Positions 62,393 to 64,000 of a stretch of 64,000 bases of DNA are shown one piece after another. The notes under the pieces were generated by a model, which saw only the letters and a list, made by a program, of their open reading frames with translations, was not told the origin of the DNA and made no database searches. Both the position numbers and the translations under genes were made by a program. Location of the stretch: assembly GCA_963724435.1 (NCBI GenBank), contig CAVRUN010000007.1:1-64000 (forward strand). Reading direction: 5' to 3'. Origin of the DNA: AP-15 sp963724435 (GTDB taxonomy: Bacteria; Pseudomonadota; Alphaproteobacteria; ATCC43930; CGMCC-115725). Every line of letters begins with the position of its first letter. Positions within the stretch are counted from its first letter, which is position 1.

Positions 62393-63961
62393 TCAATTTT
62401 TGGCGATGTTCCAGAACACGAGCAGCGGACTGTGCAGCACGCCGGTCACATTGGAGCGCCAGGCGAAGGGCTGGATGTATTGGCCGACTGGAATGTCGGG
62501 CAATTCCTGCCACAGATGCCGGTGCAGCGCTTCGAGCGCCGCCGGGTCGGCGCCCTCGTTCGCGGCGCGGATATAGGCCAAGCGCAATTCTTCGGTCTTG
62601 GGGTCGCACGGCCAGCCAAACCAGTTCTTGCCGTCGCAATTCGAATTTATCGTGAAGTTGGCCAACGGCGAAGACATTGAGGTGCCACCCACGGTCGTGT
62701 GGAACAGGTTCCAACCGCCTTGACCCGGCGGGTCTTTTTTAGCCCGCCGTGCCACCATCGTGCCCCAGTCGCTGACCGCGACGTCGAGATTGATCCCAAT
62801 TTTCCGCAGATTGTCGGCGGTGACGTCGCCAAGCGCCGCAAGGCTGGGGATTTCCTGGGTCGTCAGCATGACGATCTTCTCGCCCTTGTAACCGGCTTCG
62901 GCGAGCAACGCCTTGGCGCGCGCCAGATTCTGATGGTGATATTTCTCGGAACCAACCTCGATGCCATTCGGGCTGCCGCAGACAAAATAAGACCAACATT
63001 CGCGCCACCAGCGCTTGTCACCAAAAGCAGCGCTCGCGTATTCGCGTTGATCGACGATCAGCGCCAGCGCCTCACGCGCTTTCGGGTTGTTGAACGGCGG
63101 ATAGAGGCTGTTCGGCCTGATGATGCCGTAAGAGTTGATCGGCGACACGCGGCTGATGACGATGTCCGGTGAGTGCTCAAGAACCGGGATCTGGTCGTGC
63201 GGCAACTGGTCGATCATGTCGACCTCGCCGCGCTGCAATGCGCTCGATTTGGTGAAGGAATCGGGCAATATGGTCCATTCGACCCGGTCGACCTTGACCA
63301 CCTTGCCGCCGGCCAGACCGTCAGGGGGATCTGATCGTGGCACATAATCGGGATTTTTCTCGTAAACGACCTTGGCGCCCGGGTTCCATTCGCCCCGCAC
63401 AAAGCGGAACGGGCCGGAGCCGATTGTCGTCGTCACCGCCTTGAACGGGTCGGTCGCGGCATCCGTGGCGCGCATGATGTCGGCGTCGAACGCGCCAAGC
63501 GCGAATTCGACAAAAGCGAACGGTTCCTTGAGACGAATGACAAACGTCTTGTCATTGCTCGCCTCGATCTTGTCGACAAACTTGGCCAGTGACTGGCCGA
63601 TCGTGTTGCGCACCATCCAGCGCTTTATCGACGGAATGACATCCTTGGTCGTGACCGGCTGGCCATCGTGAAATTTGAGCCCCGGCCGCAATGTGTAGGT
63701 GTGGACCAGCCCATCCGGTGAGATCTGGAAGGTATCGACCATCTGTGGGTGCGGCCGGATTTTTGAATCCCAGGCAAAAAGCGTGTCGTAGATCATCGCC
63801 CCATGCATCAGGGTGATCGTCGCCGTGTTGGTATGCGGGTCGAGCACCTTGAGGTCGGCATGCGGGACCACCCGCAACACATTGTCGCCCGCCCTAACGC
63901 TAGTCGCTGTGCCTAGCAGCGTCAGCAGCATCAGCATCATCCCGGCCGTCCGCAACGCCAT
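62393..63961 (-). CDS. ABC transporter solute-binding protein, peptide/nickel type (SBP family 5)
   Basis: Periplasmic binding protein of 522 residues. It has a signal peptide (MALRTAGMMLMLLTLLGTAT then SVRA) and the family-5 pattern LRVVPHADLKVLDPHTNTAT, YTLRPGLKFHDGQPVTTKDV and VRGEWNPGAKVVYEKNPDYV. AGGGAG stands six bases before the ATG. No permease or ATPase genes are in the window; they may lie beyond the right edge. The ligand is unknown. The lyase gene follows on the same strand. Confidence 0.93.
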   Translation of the reverse strand: MALRTAGMMLMLLTLLGTATSVRAGDNVLRVVPHADLKVLDPHTNTATITLMHGAMIYDTLFAWDSKIRPHPQMVDTFQISPDGLVHTYTLRPGLKFHDGQPVTTKDVIPSIKRWMVRNTIGQSLAKFVDKIEASNDKTFVIRLKEPFAFVEFALGAFDADIMRATDAATDPFKAVTTTIGSGPFRFVRGEWNPGAKVVYEKNPDYVPRSDPPDGLAGGKVVKVDRVEWTILPDSFTKSSALQRGEVDMIDQLPHDQIPVLEHSPDIVISRVSPINSYGIIRPNSLYPPFNNPKAREALALIVDQREYASAAFGDKRWWRECWSYFVCGSPNGIEVGSEKYHHQNLARAKALLAEAGYKGEKIVMLTTQEIPSLAALGDVTADNLRKIGINLDVAVSDWGTMVARRAKKDPPGQGGWNLFHTTVGGTSMSSPLANFTINSNCDGKNWFGWPCDPKTEELRLAYIRAANEGADPAALEALHRHLWQELPDIPVGQYIQPFAWRSNVTGVLHSPLLVFWNIAKN

Positions 63962-64000
63962 CGCCGCTCCCTTTCTCGCCGCGAAGTTCTCTTTGATTAT

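Noticed and set aside
1..64000. CRISPR arrays, rRNA genes and further tRNAs
   Set aside because: No regularly spaced direct repeats of CRISPR type, no rRNA-like sequence, and only one convincing tRNA were seen.

Overview
The window is GC-rich bacterial DNA. The conserved genes (hrcA-grpE-dnaK, map, a cinA-type gene, a class A PBP, an NDH-2-type dehydrogenase, paired chromate-transporter halves) and the many alphaproteobacterial-type insertion sequences suggest an alphaproteobacterium, perhaps of the Rhodospirillales. The genus cannot be read from the sequence alone.

Layout. (1) 1-4.75 kb is core chromosome: the heat-shock operon hrcA-grpE-dnaK on the minus strand (dnaK cut by the window edge), a secreted protein, methionine aminopeptidase, a CinA-like protein and tRNA-Leu(UAA). 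(2) 4.75-5.5 kb lacks a convincing gene and holds three copies of a roughly 20-bp motif that looks like an IS end. (3) 5.5-30.5 kb is a specialised-lipid locus. It contains an iterative highly reducing polyketide synthase (KS-AT-DH-MT-ER-KR-ACP, no thioesterase), translationally coupled to a PLP-dependent alpha-oxoamine synthase. These are followed by a B12-binding radical SAM protein (frameshifted near its end), a large GNAT-type acyltransferase, a membrane desaturase, a sulfotransferase, an SDR reductase, a Wzt/Wzm-like ABC exporter, a lone LptF/LptG-family permease, three glycosyltransferase genes and a membrane hydroxylase. (4) 30.5-50 kb is a junkyard of mobile DNA: IS66 with a broken passenger gene, a broken TPR gene, resolvase fragments, a mosaic ISNCY-type transposase, IS1595 and IS256 elements, and a degraded integrative element with a tyrosine integrase and a P4-type primase-helicase. 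A GMC oxidoreductase sits among them. (5) 50-64 kb is ordinary chromosome: a PBP with duplicated Cys-rich C-terminal repeats, NDH-2, an acetyltransferase, a deacetylase-like protein, ChrA halves, a LysR regulator divergent from an EmrAB pump, a fumarase-superfamily lyase and a peptide-type solute-binding protein.

Main proposal (inference): region 3 makes a sphingolipid-like molecule whose long chain is built by a polyketide synthase instead of fatty acid synthase. The PKS would build a methyl-branched acyl-ACP. The oxoamine synthase would release it by decarboxylative condensation with an amino acid, the SDR would reduce the 3-keto group, and the GNAT-type enzyme would N-acylate the amine (as the GNAT-like bacterial ceramide synthase does). 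Desaturase, hydroxylase, sulfotransferase and glycosyltransferases would decorate it, and the ABC exporter and LptF/G-like permease would move it to the envelope. The PKS domain order and the release logic match the fungal sphinganine-analogue toxin pathways (fumonisin type).
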